A program made the position numbers and the translations under genes. The notes under the pieces are model-generated. The model was not told where the DNA came from and ran no database searches. It saw nothing but the letters and a program-made list of their open reading frames with translations. A stretch of 64,000 nucleotides of DNA from Magnolia sinica (lineage: Eukaryota > Streptophyta > Magnoliopsida > Magnoliales > Magnoliaceae). The stretch is from the NCBI RefSeq assembly GCF_029962835.1, contig NC_080575.1:60057493-60121492 (forward strand), read 5' to 3'. Every line of letters begins with the position of its first letter. Within the stretch, counting starts at the first letter, position 1. Below are positions 46,961 to 56,649 of this stretch, one piece after another.

Positions 46961-48173
46961 AGAGGTAGAAAACTTAGAGATTTTCTGATATTTTGAAAAG
47001 TTTTCTAACTCAAAAATCATGGTATTCTAATCAATTTTTAAGGGTTTTAAGTACATGGTGTTTTGGGACATGGGATGTGAGGCTTAGATTTACCTGTGGC
47101 GAGTTTGAGCATACATCCGGTTAAGGCAGACGGTTGATTGATCTTCCTATGAAGCTTCTCTATCTTGCTGACTCAACACTCATGCTAATTGACAAACCAA
47201 GGTACTTTCACTGTCGACAATTGTCATATGACTCGGATTCATCGAACGTATCAAATGTGGAGAGACTAATTCCGCCCTTAAATGGGAATTGTTACCGATC
47301 GCCTGGGCCAGGGTATGGCCCCAATCTTACTCAAGTGCAATAGCCAGAACACATGTGATAATCATAACAACATTTAATAAACAATCCAAATACAACGCTC
47401 ATTTGAGCATTTTGTCAACACATTGAACACGTTACCAAATATTTGCATTTCATCCATAAATTGTGTAATCGAAATTATGACTACATGAAGGAAGCTAGAT
47501 ATATAGATAAGGTAATTGAGAATCCTAACTCAATACTCTTATTAAATACAAACCATAAACAAATTCTCATTTAGACATTTTATCAAACACTTAGACTACG
47601 CATTACTAAGTACATAGACTAGATTAGTTACGACAGGAACTATAGCGATTCATTACACAAGGAACCCGTGATACATACGACAAGCATGAATCCTAGATTT
47701 ATAGTCAAGTCAAGCACAAATCAGAATTTCATACCCATTCAAACATTTCAACAAACACATGGAATGCATTTTATATTCAACATAGTTCACACATGTATAA
47801 TTTATCGAAAACATCATAACTAAGATTATATGACAGCAATCAAGTCAAACATAAATCATTGCTGACATTAAAAGCCTTGAAAACCATAACCTAAATGTTT
47901 ATAGTCTGCACCTTTTGTCGGAATACACGATTTGGACTCGGTTTAACTGTACGTTTTCGAAAATGAGATGTTAAACACCTACACGACATAATAGGTTAGC
48001 TAGGTCGGCAAACTACCAACTTGGATCTCTACAACGAGATTAGGGTTAGGGTTTCTTACCCAAATCCATAGCCAAAACAGGTCAGATAGCGTAAGGAAGC
48101 AGCGATCTAGCATGTAGAGTCGTGTGAGAAGATTCCTGCAATAATCTCCCTGAATCCCTCTTTCTTCCTTCCT

Positions 48174-48177
<4 letters not shown>

Positions 48178-48213
<36 letters not shown>
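48178..48213. repeat. (CT)n tract in T2 5' LTR
   Basis: A 36-bp CT run at the position of 30594-30627 in the 3' LTR. Confidence 0.95.
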
Positions 48214-48216
<3 letters not shown>

Positions 48217-48265
48217 TAGGGTTTTTAAAAAATTCGTATGAGGGAGAGATGGGGTGGAATAAGGA

Positions 48266-48274
48266 TTTTATATA
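48266..48274 (-). promoter_or_regulatory. TATA box of T2 5' LTR
   Basis: TATATAAAA on the - strand, identical in context to the 3' LTR copy; this would be the promoter for T2's genomic RNA. Confidence 0.72.
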
Positions 48275-49055
48275 GGCTCAGAAGTATGTCAATGGCCCCA
48301 GGGCCATGGTATACTTAGGTTATAACCAAAGGGTGCCTGTTTCTGACAAACAGGGCCCTTAGGAAGGTTCATTTCTCACCTACGTTATAGAGCAAGTTCC
48401 CTGACCATGGATGTAAGCCAGGTTATGATTTTGGTTCGATTGGATTAACAGATAGATCGCGGAGGACCAGGGTCAGATCAATGGTCGTTGTCGCTCGATC
48501 AGGGCCATAAGTATACAGATATGTGTAAGGAAATTTCCCTGATCCATGGGTGCAGTTCGGTTAGAAATTGACGGTCTGAAATCTTCAATTTCACCTGCAA
48601 GCGAAAGGCCCAATTCACTTAAGTTTCAATGCATTTTCCAAGGGTATTCGTGTTTCTCACACACTTTGCTCAGGGCTCAAGTTGTGTGGTTTTGGGTACT
48701 ATCTGGGCTCGATTCCTACTATGGTTGTCAAGCCTAATAAGACGGTCATAATCCTATAGTTTTGCGGTCATCGGACTTTTGACGTGCGGTCCAGGTCTGA
48801 TATAGAGTTTTGATGTGCTCTCAAGAGCAACTGGCTTTTAGGATTCCTCTTAGGTTTTTTTAAGTAGTGTTGAGTTAGTGATTCTAATGGTTTTAAGTCT
48901 TGCCATTTGTATAGATAGTGGTTCGAGCCAAATCCATTGATTATTTAGTTTAGGACTTAACTAAATTTTTGTCTAATTTCTACAGGGTACGGTCCTTAGG
49001 GATTTCTGCTTGAGGTGGCACTCGGGTCTTTGTACGATTTTTTCGAGACGTTACA

Positions 49056-49272
49056 CAAGACCAAGGTCATTCCCCTAGTGAAGGTGCAGTGGAGTCATCA
49101 TTCGGAGGCCGAGGCATCTTGGGAGCGTGAAGCAGAGATTCGGAGTGCTATCCCCATCTTTTTGATTGATTGATTGCTTGTATTACTTTATAAATTACCT
49201 TTTCTTATGATTACTGGTTGATTAATTTATATACGATGATGTTTTTACATTTCATTTGTCTTGGTTATGGCA
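49056..49272 (+). pseudogene. T1 pol C-terminus and start of 3' noncoding DNA
   Basis: Reads TKVIPLVKVQWSHHSEAEASWEREAEIRSAIPIFLID to a stop at about 49174. The words W-x-HH and EAxWE are typical of the chromodomain end in Tekay-type elements. It continues the frame broken at 28321. About 100 bp of AT-rich noncoding DNA follows and is cut by the CACTA element at 49273. Confidence 0.88.
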
Positions 49273-49288
49273 CTACAAGAAATCCCAC
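49273..49288. repeat. CACTA terminal inverted repeat
   Basis: CACTACAAGAAATCCC marks the border with the T1 3' noncoding DNA. The CACTACAAGAAA core is shared by most plant members of the family. Confidence 0.93.
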
Positions 49289-50080
49289 TTTTAGCAACGG
49301 AAATTTTCGTAGCTAAAAAGTTTTAGCGATGAAAATTTTCATCGCTAAATTCGTCGCTAAAAGACCTAAGCAGAAGGGTTTTATCGGCGAAAAATTTGAA
49401 TCGTCGCCAAAGGGAAGCTTTTTAGCGATGAAAATTTTCGTCGCTAAAAAACTTCACAAGACTTTTAGTAGCGAAAATTTTCGCTGCTAAAAATATTCGT
49501 TTCACTTTTAGCGACGAAAATATTCGTCACTAAAAAAACCTCACAAGACTTTTAGCAGTAAAAATTTTCGCTGCTAAAAATATTGGTTCCACTTTTAGTG
49601 ATGAAAATATTTGTCGCTAAAAAAACCTTAGAATACTTTTAGCAGCGAAAATTTTCACTGCTAAAAATATTGGTTCCACTTTTAGCGACGAAAATATTCG
49701 TCGCTAAAAAAACCTCACAAGACTTTTAACAGCAAAATTTTCATTGTTAAAAATATTGGTTCCACTTTTAGCGACGAAAATATTCGTCACTAAAAAAAAC
49801 CTCACAAGACTTTTAGCAGCGAAAATTTTTGTCGCTAAAAAAATATTACAAACCTTTTTGGTGACGAAAATGTTCGTCACTAAAAAATCATTGTACAAAA
49901 GTTTTATTGACGAAAATGTTCGTCGCTAAAAATAATTACAAAACATTTACAAAACTTTTAGATACAAACATTTTCGTCACCAAAGATAATTGCAAAACTT
50001 TTAGCGACGAAAATGTTCGTCGCTAAAAAACATTTACAAAACTTTTAGCTACGAAAATTTTCGTCGCTAAAAGTCTCCTT
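49285..50080. repeat. Subterminal palindromic repeats, 87-bp period
   Basis: About 20 palindromes of the form TTTAGCGACGAAAA joined to TTTTCGTCGCTAAAA. A higher-order unit of 87 bp recurs at 49454, 49541, 49628, 49715 and 49802, each with one GCAGC-type and one GCGAC-type palindrome. In En/Spm, repeated short subterminal motifs bind the TNPA protein; by analogy these are the likely binding sites of the TNP1-like product. Confidence 0.9.
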
Positions 50081-50327
50081 TAAAAAAAAAAATATTCCAG
50101 CATGAAATTCCTAATATACACCTATTAACAATATATTTCATCATATTCATCCTGATATACACCTATTATATTTCATCATATTCACATTCACATCCATCTA
50201 AACCCAAACTGCTAAATCCATCCAAACATAAACTACATTCATCCAAACACAAACAATCTTATCCACATCACATTCATTCATGCATAAATACATATAAACT
50301 TAACATCATAAACAAATATACAAAAAA

Positions 50328-52094
50328 TCACAAAGATGAAGGTGGAGGTGGTGGGGCATCGGTGGGTAAGTGTGCAGTGAAAGCCTGAAACATTTCCGTC
50401 ATCCGTCGCTCATGCTCCACCGCATCTCTTCCATCCTCCTCTCCTGTTCCTCCCTCTGCCTCACCAGCTCCTCCTCCATCCTCCTCTACCTCGCCTGCTG
50501 ATCCTCTTTCCTCCTCTCCTGCTCCTCCCTCAGCCTCACCAACTCCTCCTCCATCCTCCTCTCCTGCTCCTCCCTTTGCCTCACCAACTGATCCATCATC
50601 TTCCTCTCCTGCTCCTCCCTCTGCCTGTCCAGCTGATCTTTGATGTCATCGACGATGACCCGTAGCTGTTGAACCTCTCTCTCTGCGGTATCAGCTCGGT
50701 GTACGGCGCTGTCGCCAACGACGATGGATCGGTTGGAGGTAGCTCTAGCGGGTGCCATGAGCTTGGTACCATGACCAAACCCACACACATATCCAGAACA
50801 GGTGCCAAGCACCTAACTCAAGATCTCTGACTCACTCCACTGAGTACCATCGGGAGTGGGCTGACTGCGTAAGGTGTCCATCTCCTCTTGTAATAAAAAC
50901 ATATAAATTTTCATAATAAATGGCATTATTATAATTTAATGCAATTAAATTTTACAATGTAAGAATTTTTACCCAAATCTCGCTGGCTCTAGGATGTACC
51001 CAAGATCTCATCGCCTGCCGACAATGAGTCCCTCTGTAAAAGTCTATTAGTCCAGGTTCCTGGCCACGGAATCTCGCTGCATAATCAAAAAGACAATAGA
51101 GTTAATATAAATGCATGGAAAGAATATATAAACATAATAATTACCAGTACTTTCTTACCATGTCGTGATGAAGTCGTACAAATGACTTTAAACCAGCTAC
51201 GTGGTTCACTTCTAACTTTCCCCTGTTGTCAGAATTTATTTTGCTCCTCTTCTGTATACATTATTTCTAATACATTGTTATTAATTACGAATTTAATTAT
51301 TACGTTAAGATATCATAAATATGTAAATATTACCTAAAAAGAATCAGACGAAAACCCATCGCAGAGTATCCGCCAGTCTCCATCGATCACGTGCGGTGGT
51401 GCGGACTATACGGCCTCCTCGTGGCTCATGCACCGCTTGTACTGCTGGTGTAACTTACCACGGTAATCCTTGAACTGCTCCTTCATCATGTCATCGACGG
51501 CATGGGAGATGTGCGGAACACTCAAATCCAAGTCAAATTTATCCTGCAGTTTCGTAAATAATAGATTAAGGCAATAAACTTATTAAGAAAATAACTTAAC
51601 CATAAATGAACTTTTATAAAATAAATTTTAATTTACTAAAATTTACCTGAAGGCACTGACGGATGAACTGCCGCACATCATCTTTCACGTCTCCCCAACG
51701 GGGGGTGGTGGGGGGATCAGAGATCGGCATAAGACATCGACCTCTGACGTAAATAACATGAAATTGTTCCCAACAAGTCTAATACAGTCCTATGGGAACT
51801 CTACCGTCACCCTACCCTCACGCATAAGTCGCTCTAAAAGCAACCCATGCGTGGGTCCACATCCTCATCGACTAGTCGATGGTGCTGTTGTAAAAGAAAT
51901 ATTTTAGTCTAAACATAAACAGAAATCATTAAAAGAAATATATGTCTAGATTTACATGCAGTGCCCGGTGTATACGCGACTGAGGGATCAGATGCCTGCG
52001 ATGCAACATGTGATGGCGATGCTAGCTCCGTCGCATCACGGGTAGAAGGAGTAGATCCAGTGCACGAATGACATACTCTCCCACCTGGTGCCAT
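50328..52094 (-). pseudogene. TNP1-like CACTA protein (plant transposase, Ptta/En/Spm type)
   Basis: ATG at 52094 (MAPGGRVCHSC). The conserved pieces come in exon-like blocks: MREGRVTVEFP (about 51810), FDLDLSVPHISHAVDDMM and KRCMSHEEAV (about 51530-51420), DWRILCDGFSSDSF (about 51380), NRGKLEVNHVAG (about 51220), FYRGTHCR (about 51030), then SGYVCGFGHGTKL (about 50800) and a long coiled coil of 15-residue repeats with REEQERR (50690-50420). The original C-terminus, HLPTDAPPPPPSS, is in another frame near 50345. A stop at 50470 and a shift near 50420 break the coiled coil. It would bind subterminal repeats. AT-rich gaps between blocks (51270-51340, 51570-51650, 50890-50970) look like introns. 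Confidence 0.8.
50405..50640 (-). repeat. 45-bp tandem repeat encoding a coiled coil
   Basis: About five copies of a 45-bp unit (15 codons, core LVRQREEQERRMEE). The frame is kept across units except one copy shortened to 30 bp, consistent with expansion under coding constraint. Confidence 0.85.
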
Positions 52095-52371
52095 CACTGA
52101 ATATGTACGAGCTACGAACTTATAAATTTAAACAATGTCAATGCAAGTGGAATATACTAAAACATTATACAAGTAGTGTTGACAGTACAATGCATTTGTA
52201 CTTATGCTTAGAGAGATGATTAAAATATGATTAGACCATTACACTATAATGCAAGCAAAATATAATAAAACTGTAAACTTTAATCTATAATCATTGAAAA
52301 TTCCATTACACATTATCATTCTATATTAAATACACATATTTCGTTGTAATACGAAACAACTTTGAGGTAAA

Positions 52372-52758
52372 CTATCCGAAGTACTCCCTGCGTAAGTTAT
52401 CATATGCTTTAGAAGCATATGTCATATAGTGTGAAGCACTCGACATTTTTATAGCCAATATGCCAGTCACAATAGAAGAAATCTGGTCTCTCGAGACTCC
52501 ATTCAGATGTGCAAGTGACAGAGTCGTATCTTCCATATCTCGTTTCTTATGGTTATATATCTCTATCAGCCCCTAAATTTCTTTGAGATAGTATAATCTT
52601 TCATTTGAGTCATCGTCAATATATTCCACTCTACACTCATCGACCAGACTGGGTATCTCTATGACCCTACCAGAAGAAGAAATGACCGAAACATCCATCT
52701 GCAACAACTGATGAAGAATGTTGCGTGCTTCTGCTATGCTCTAGTTTGAGGATGACAT
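52372..52758 (-). pseudogene. Small unassigned frame between TNP2 and TNP1
   Basis: ATG at 52758 and stop TAG at 52372 frame 128 codons with only two internal stops (about 52743 and 52566). Readable parts are SIAEARNILHQLLQMDVSVIS, IEIPSLVDECRVEYIDDDSN, IYNHKKRDMEDTTLSLAHLN, SSIVTGILAIKMSS and YMTYASKAYDNLRREYFG, a mainly helical, mixed-charge protein. It matches neither TNP1 nor TNP2 as I know them. It could be a third CACTA gene, or an exon of one of its neighbours. Confidence 0.55.
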
Positions 52759-52897
52759 GATCAGAAATTGACTCAACTGCAAATGTGGATTATAAACAAG
52801 TCAATAAAAGGAATTAATCATGACTTATAATTTTTATGTATACATGGAATACATAAATTATTCGAATTGAAAAATGACATGTAAATCATGTGTACAT

Positions 52898-55800
52898 TTA
52901 ATAATCGTCGTCTGTATCACTATCGCTTAGGGCTATTTCTTCTTCACCATCACTATCGCTGATCAGTATTTCCTCCTCATCATCTGCAACGTTGTCATCA
53001 ATGAAACCACTATCATCTCTAACAATGTCTTGTATTATTGAGGCATTAACATGAACAGGTGGCACATCATCTCTGTCTAATTGTACCACATCAATATTAA
53101 CACTTGAATCAGTCCCTGTATCCGTAGATGACATGTCTTCTTAATATGCTTGTTCAACCCTAGACGTATCATTTCCCCCATCCTCGCTATCTTCAACTTT
53201 TGGTATGGGAACGTCAAATACGTTTTGGGCTTTATTTTCTGCACCACGTGCCAAGAGCTGCCTAACTTGGTGTCAGCGAGGTAATATACTTGTTTGGCTT
53301 GGCTGGAGAGGACAAATGGGTCGTCCTTAAACCACTTTCAAGATAAATTTATGCTCGTAAAGTAGTTGTCAGTCTGTATTCTCAACTTCTTATTTCTAAT
53401 GTTCCACTAATCACATCTAAATAAGTACACCCGCTTTCTCATACAATAACTTAGCTCAATAATATCCGTCAAAATGCCATAAAAGTCAATTTCATCCTCC
53501 TCATTTATTCCTTTCACAACCACCCCACTATTTTATGTGGTCCTGTACTTCTCACGTTCTTCGGTGTGGAACCGAATCCCGTTTACAATACAACCTGTAT
53601 GTCTAGATACACGTCTATTAGGGTCACATGCCAGTGAGTATAGTGCATCAGACGCATCCACACAGTTGCTTGTGCGCAACGTCTTCATCTATTATCATGT
53701 ACAGAATATAATTGTTTAGAGATTTTGTTAGGTTGAAATAATGTGCAATACAATGAAAATTTCATAGTGTGGTGAATTATAATGTGAAATCTTACACGTT
53801 TGGTGAACCATTCTGGAAATTGATCCTGATGCATTCATCATAATTTGTGGAGAATTTGGACTTCATCTCGTCTATGTGTTCGCTACACATAAATAGCACG
53901 TCATCAGCCAAAAACATTAAAATCATTGTATGTAGAGAAAATAATAATCGAGGGAAGACTTACTCCAAGTACGACTTTATTTCTTCACAATTATGCAACA
54001 CATAACATCGCGCCTTTGCTAGATCCCCAAGGTCCATATCCTGAAACATCAGGGATCCTAAAGGATGAACATTATGTACAAATATAGATATGAGTCCTTG
54101 TTCATGCTCCTACCCTTCATCGGCATTCCGATCTTCTCGGTTGAATCTAGTCTCTATGCCACGAAGATACATGGAGCAAAATGTAAGACACTCATTATCA
54201 ATGTACGCTTCAGCTATCGACCCCTCCGGTTGTGCCTTATTCCTCACAAATCATTTCAGTGTGTGAAGGTATCTGTACACAAAACCACTATGTTATACGT
54301 ATGAAAACATGGATATATGTAGTTTATGGAATGAATAAAAATTTTAATAGTAGCTACCACCTTTCGATCGGATACATCCAACGATATTGTACTATGCTTG
54401 TAAGTTTTGCCTCGTGCGGTAAGTGAATCGCTAGGTGTAGCATGACATTGAGAAATACAGTTGAAAATATTCTTGCAAGTTTGCAAAGGATTATGGCAAT
54501 GTCCCTCTCCAGTCGTTTAATAACATCTACATTCAACGATCTCGAACAGAAATCCTTAAAGAATATCCCTAACTCAATCAGCGCCGCACTGATATCCTTA
54601 CTCAGGAATCCATGAATCGTAACTGGCAGTAGGCGTTGCAGAAGGACGTGACAATCATGACTTTTCATTCTTGTTACCTTACAATCCGTAATGTTTACGC
54701 GCCGAGATATATTTGATACATACCCATCGAAAAACTTCACCGACCTCAACCATTCACATAAATGCTTTCTCTCTAATTTTGTCAACGTGTAGCAGGCTGC
54801 TGGTATAGTATACGAATTTTCATGTGGTTGCAACTGCAACTCTTTCCTTAAACCCATTTCTTGTAGATCCAATCGAGCCTTGAAATTGTCTTTTGTTTTC
54901 TTCTTTATATTTATTAATGTTCTGAAGACATTGTCATATATATTTTTCTCAATATGCATGACATCCAAGTTGTGTCACAATTTCAGATCACTCCAATAGG
55001 GCAACTCAAAAAAGATGCTCTTCTTCCTCCAGTTATAGTCCAATACTGTACGTTTCCTCTTCTTCAAGTGTGATGACTTACCAAATCTAACTTCTCCAAT
55101 GTTACTCAGTTGCTGCATCACATCTTCTCCAGATAGCTCTTTTGGGGGTGGCCTATGATCTTGTTTGCCATCAAAGATCATCATCTTCCTGCGCCAACTA
55201 TGATCGCTCGGAAGGAAGCGACGATGGCCCATATAACACATTTTTCTACTATGCTTCAATGACAATGAACTAGTCTCAATACCACATGTAGGATAAGCCA
55301 ACTTGCCCTTCGTGCTCCACCCAAATAAATTTTCATACGCAGAAAAGTAATTTATTGTCCACAAGACCACTGCATGCAATCGAAATGTCTGTCCTACAAA
55401 TGTGTCATACGTTTGTACACCTTAACTCCACAACTCATTTAACTCGTCTACTAACGATCACAAATACACATCAATGTCATTCCCAGGTGACCTGGGTCCA
55501 GGAATAAGCAATGACATCATGAAAAATGACTCCTTCATACACAGCCAAGGAGGTAAATTGTAGGGCATAAGTACCACTGACCACATACTGTACGAGCTAC
55601 TCATATTACCAAATAGATTAAAATCATCACTTGCAAGACCTAGTCGAACATTGCAAGAATCTTCTGCAAACCAGTCATGTTGCTTGTTAAAATTTTACCA
55701 GGCTTCAGAGTCCATAGGGTGCCTCAGTGTACTATCATCATGAACACGTTTCTCCTTATGCCACCTCATATCTTCAACCGTCTTACGAGACATAAATAAT

Positions 55801-56619
55801 CTTTGTAATCTGGGTTTCAATGGGAAGTACCTTAACACCTTTTACAGAATTTTCTTACCCCTGGATCTGTTATACTTCCACCTAGACTCTCCACATTCTT
55901 GACACTCTTCAGCCTTATCATGCTTTTTTCGATATAATAAATAATCATTTATACATGCATGTATGAGTTCATAACTAAGGCCCAAGTCTCGCATCAAGGA
56001 TTTTGCCTCGTAATGAGACTTAGGCAATGTCTCATCGTCCGGTAATGCTTCTTTCAACGACGCAAGCAACATGTTGAATGAATTGTTACTCTAACAATTT
56101 ATTGTCTTCAAATGAAGTAACTTTATAAGAAAATTCAACTTGGAGAAGTTCTCACACCCCGGATAAAGTGGACGTTATACATCCCTCAACAACCTACTAA
56201 ACTTTTCTGATTCGACATCACCCATTGGAGGAATATCTTGGCTACTACTTGTCGCTGCAAAATCAATATCCGTAGCTGTTCCCCTGAACGCATCCCCTAT
56301 GATATCTTGCATTTCGTTAACGTCTTCATCCTTGTCATTCGGCACAATTAGGTCAACAAGGACTTCATTGGGCTCAACTATGGGTCATATCTTCACCATG
56401 ATAGATCCACCAAGTGTAACCCTAGTTAATCCCAACTATGAACAAATCATCCTCTACTTTGTCTAAAGTCTTATATATCATGTTCTTGCATTTTCAACAT
56501 GGACACCTAATCCTATTCCTTGAATCTGCCTGATTTCATGCAAATTGTATGAACTCTTGAACCCCTTGTTTATACTTTAGGCCAAACCTATTCTTAGCTC
56601 GCATCCAACTCTTAACCAT
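52898..56619 (-). pseudogene. TNP2-like CACTA transposase
   Basis: ATG at 56619 (MVKSWMRAKNRFGLKYKQG). The N-terminal transposase-associated domain has IRCPC, CKNMIYKTLDKVEDDLFIVG and WWIYHGE (about 56500-56390). The core follows: LLASLKEALPDDETLPKSHYEAK (about 56070), CINDYLLYRKKH, CQECGESRWKYN (about 55890), MRWHKEKRVHDDSTLRHP (about 55770), MPYNLPPWLCMKESFFMMSLLIPGP (about 55565-55490), FSAYENLFGWSTKGKLAYPTC (about 55345) and LDVMHIEKNIYDN (about 54970). A DUF4218-like part (LPVTIHGFLSKDIS to YRWMYPIERW, about 54625-54354) and a DUF4216-like part (about 53540-53220, DFYGILTDIIELSY) follow, and an acidic tail ends at 52898. Several stops and frameshifts. It is the catalytic transposase that would act on the terminal repeats. 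Confidence 0.9.
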
Positions 56620-56649
56620 GTTTACAATGAAAAGACTAAAGTCAGTTTA

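Larger units (their letters stand above)
45133..47210 (-). mobile_element. LTR4: copia-like LTR inserted in T2 5' LTR
   Basis: A 2.08-kb segment absent from the 3' LTR. Its ends form TGAAA...TTTCA. In the - strand sense it has a palindrome-rich U3 (47000-46150), TATATATAG at about 46095-46103, and a downstream region with CCAGGAGTGGAGCAGAC and CGAACCAC, words I associate with Ty1/copia LTRs. About 41 bp of host LTR are missing at the site and no target duplication is visible, so borders are approximate. Confidence 0.7.
28322..49055 (-). mobile_element. Tekay/Del-type element T2 inserted in T1
   Basis: A complete but defective - strand element: 5' LTR 49055-43879, tRNA-Met primer site 43875-43864, a 2.4-kb leader carrying an accessory frame, gag from 41460, protease, RT, RNase H, integrase, polypurine tract, and 3' LTR 36758-28322. 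Flanks cagga (28317-28321) and caaga (49056-49060) are an imperfect target duplication. T1 pol resumes in register across it (VLR then TKVIP). Confidence 0.93.
43879..49055 (-). repeat. 5' LTR of T2 (contains LTR4)
   Basis: Bounded by TGTAATGCCCCG (43879) and ...CGAGACGTTACA (49055). About 3.1 kb when LTR4 is removed. It matches the 3' LTR with scattered substitutions, including the repeats at 44800-44990. The alignment breaks at about 45132 and resumes at about 47205. Confidence 0.93.
15075..49272 (+). mobile_element. Tekay/Del-type Ty3/gypsy element T1, host of three nested insertions
   Basis: Order: 5' LTR 15075-16466, tRNA-Met-like primer site, gag, protease, RT, RNase H, integrase and the end of the chromodomain region at 49056-49175, followed by about 100 bp of 3' DNA. 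Its own sequence is about 6.4 kb; the rest is LTR1 (17311-21255), LTR2 (23557-26670) and T2 (28322-49055). At each junction the protein reading resumes in register. The 3' LTR is not in the window because the CACTA element begins at 49273. Confidence 0.9.
49273..56619 (-). mobile_element. CACTA (En/Spm) transposon, one end plus both genes
   Basis: Begins with CACTACAAGAAATCCC, the terminal inverted repeat typical of plant CACTA elements, followed by 0.8 kb of subterminal repeats. TNP1-like and TNP2-like genes both run on the - strand, so this is the downstream end. The opposite terminus (expected ...TTTCTTGTAGTG) is not in the window; the given right border is only the TNP2 start. The 3-bp duplication expected at this end would be tgg (49270-49272). 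Confidence 0.92.

Noticed and set aside
49285..50080. Regular palindromic repeats resembling a CRISPR array
   Set aside because: This is plant DNA next to a CACTA terminal repeat; units are 87 bp with no unique spacers, and such repeats are normal at CACTA ends.
50486..50812. Coiled-coil open frame as a stand-alone host gene
   Set aside because: The SGYV..G motif, upstream exon-like blocks and location inside the CACTA element show that it is the end of the TNP1-like gene.
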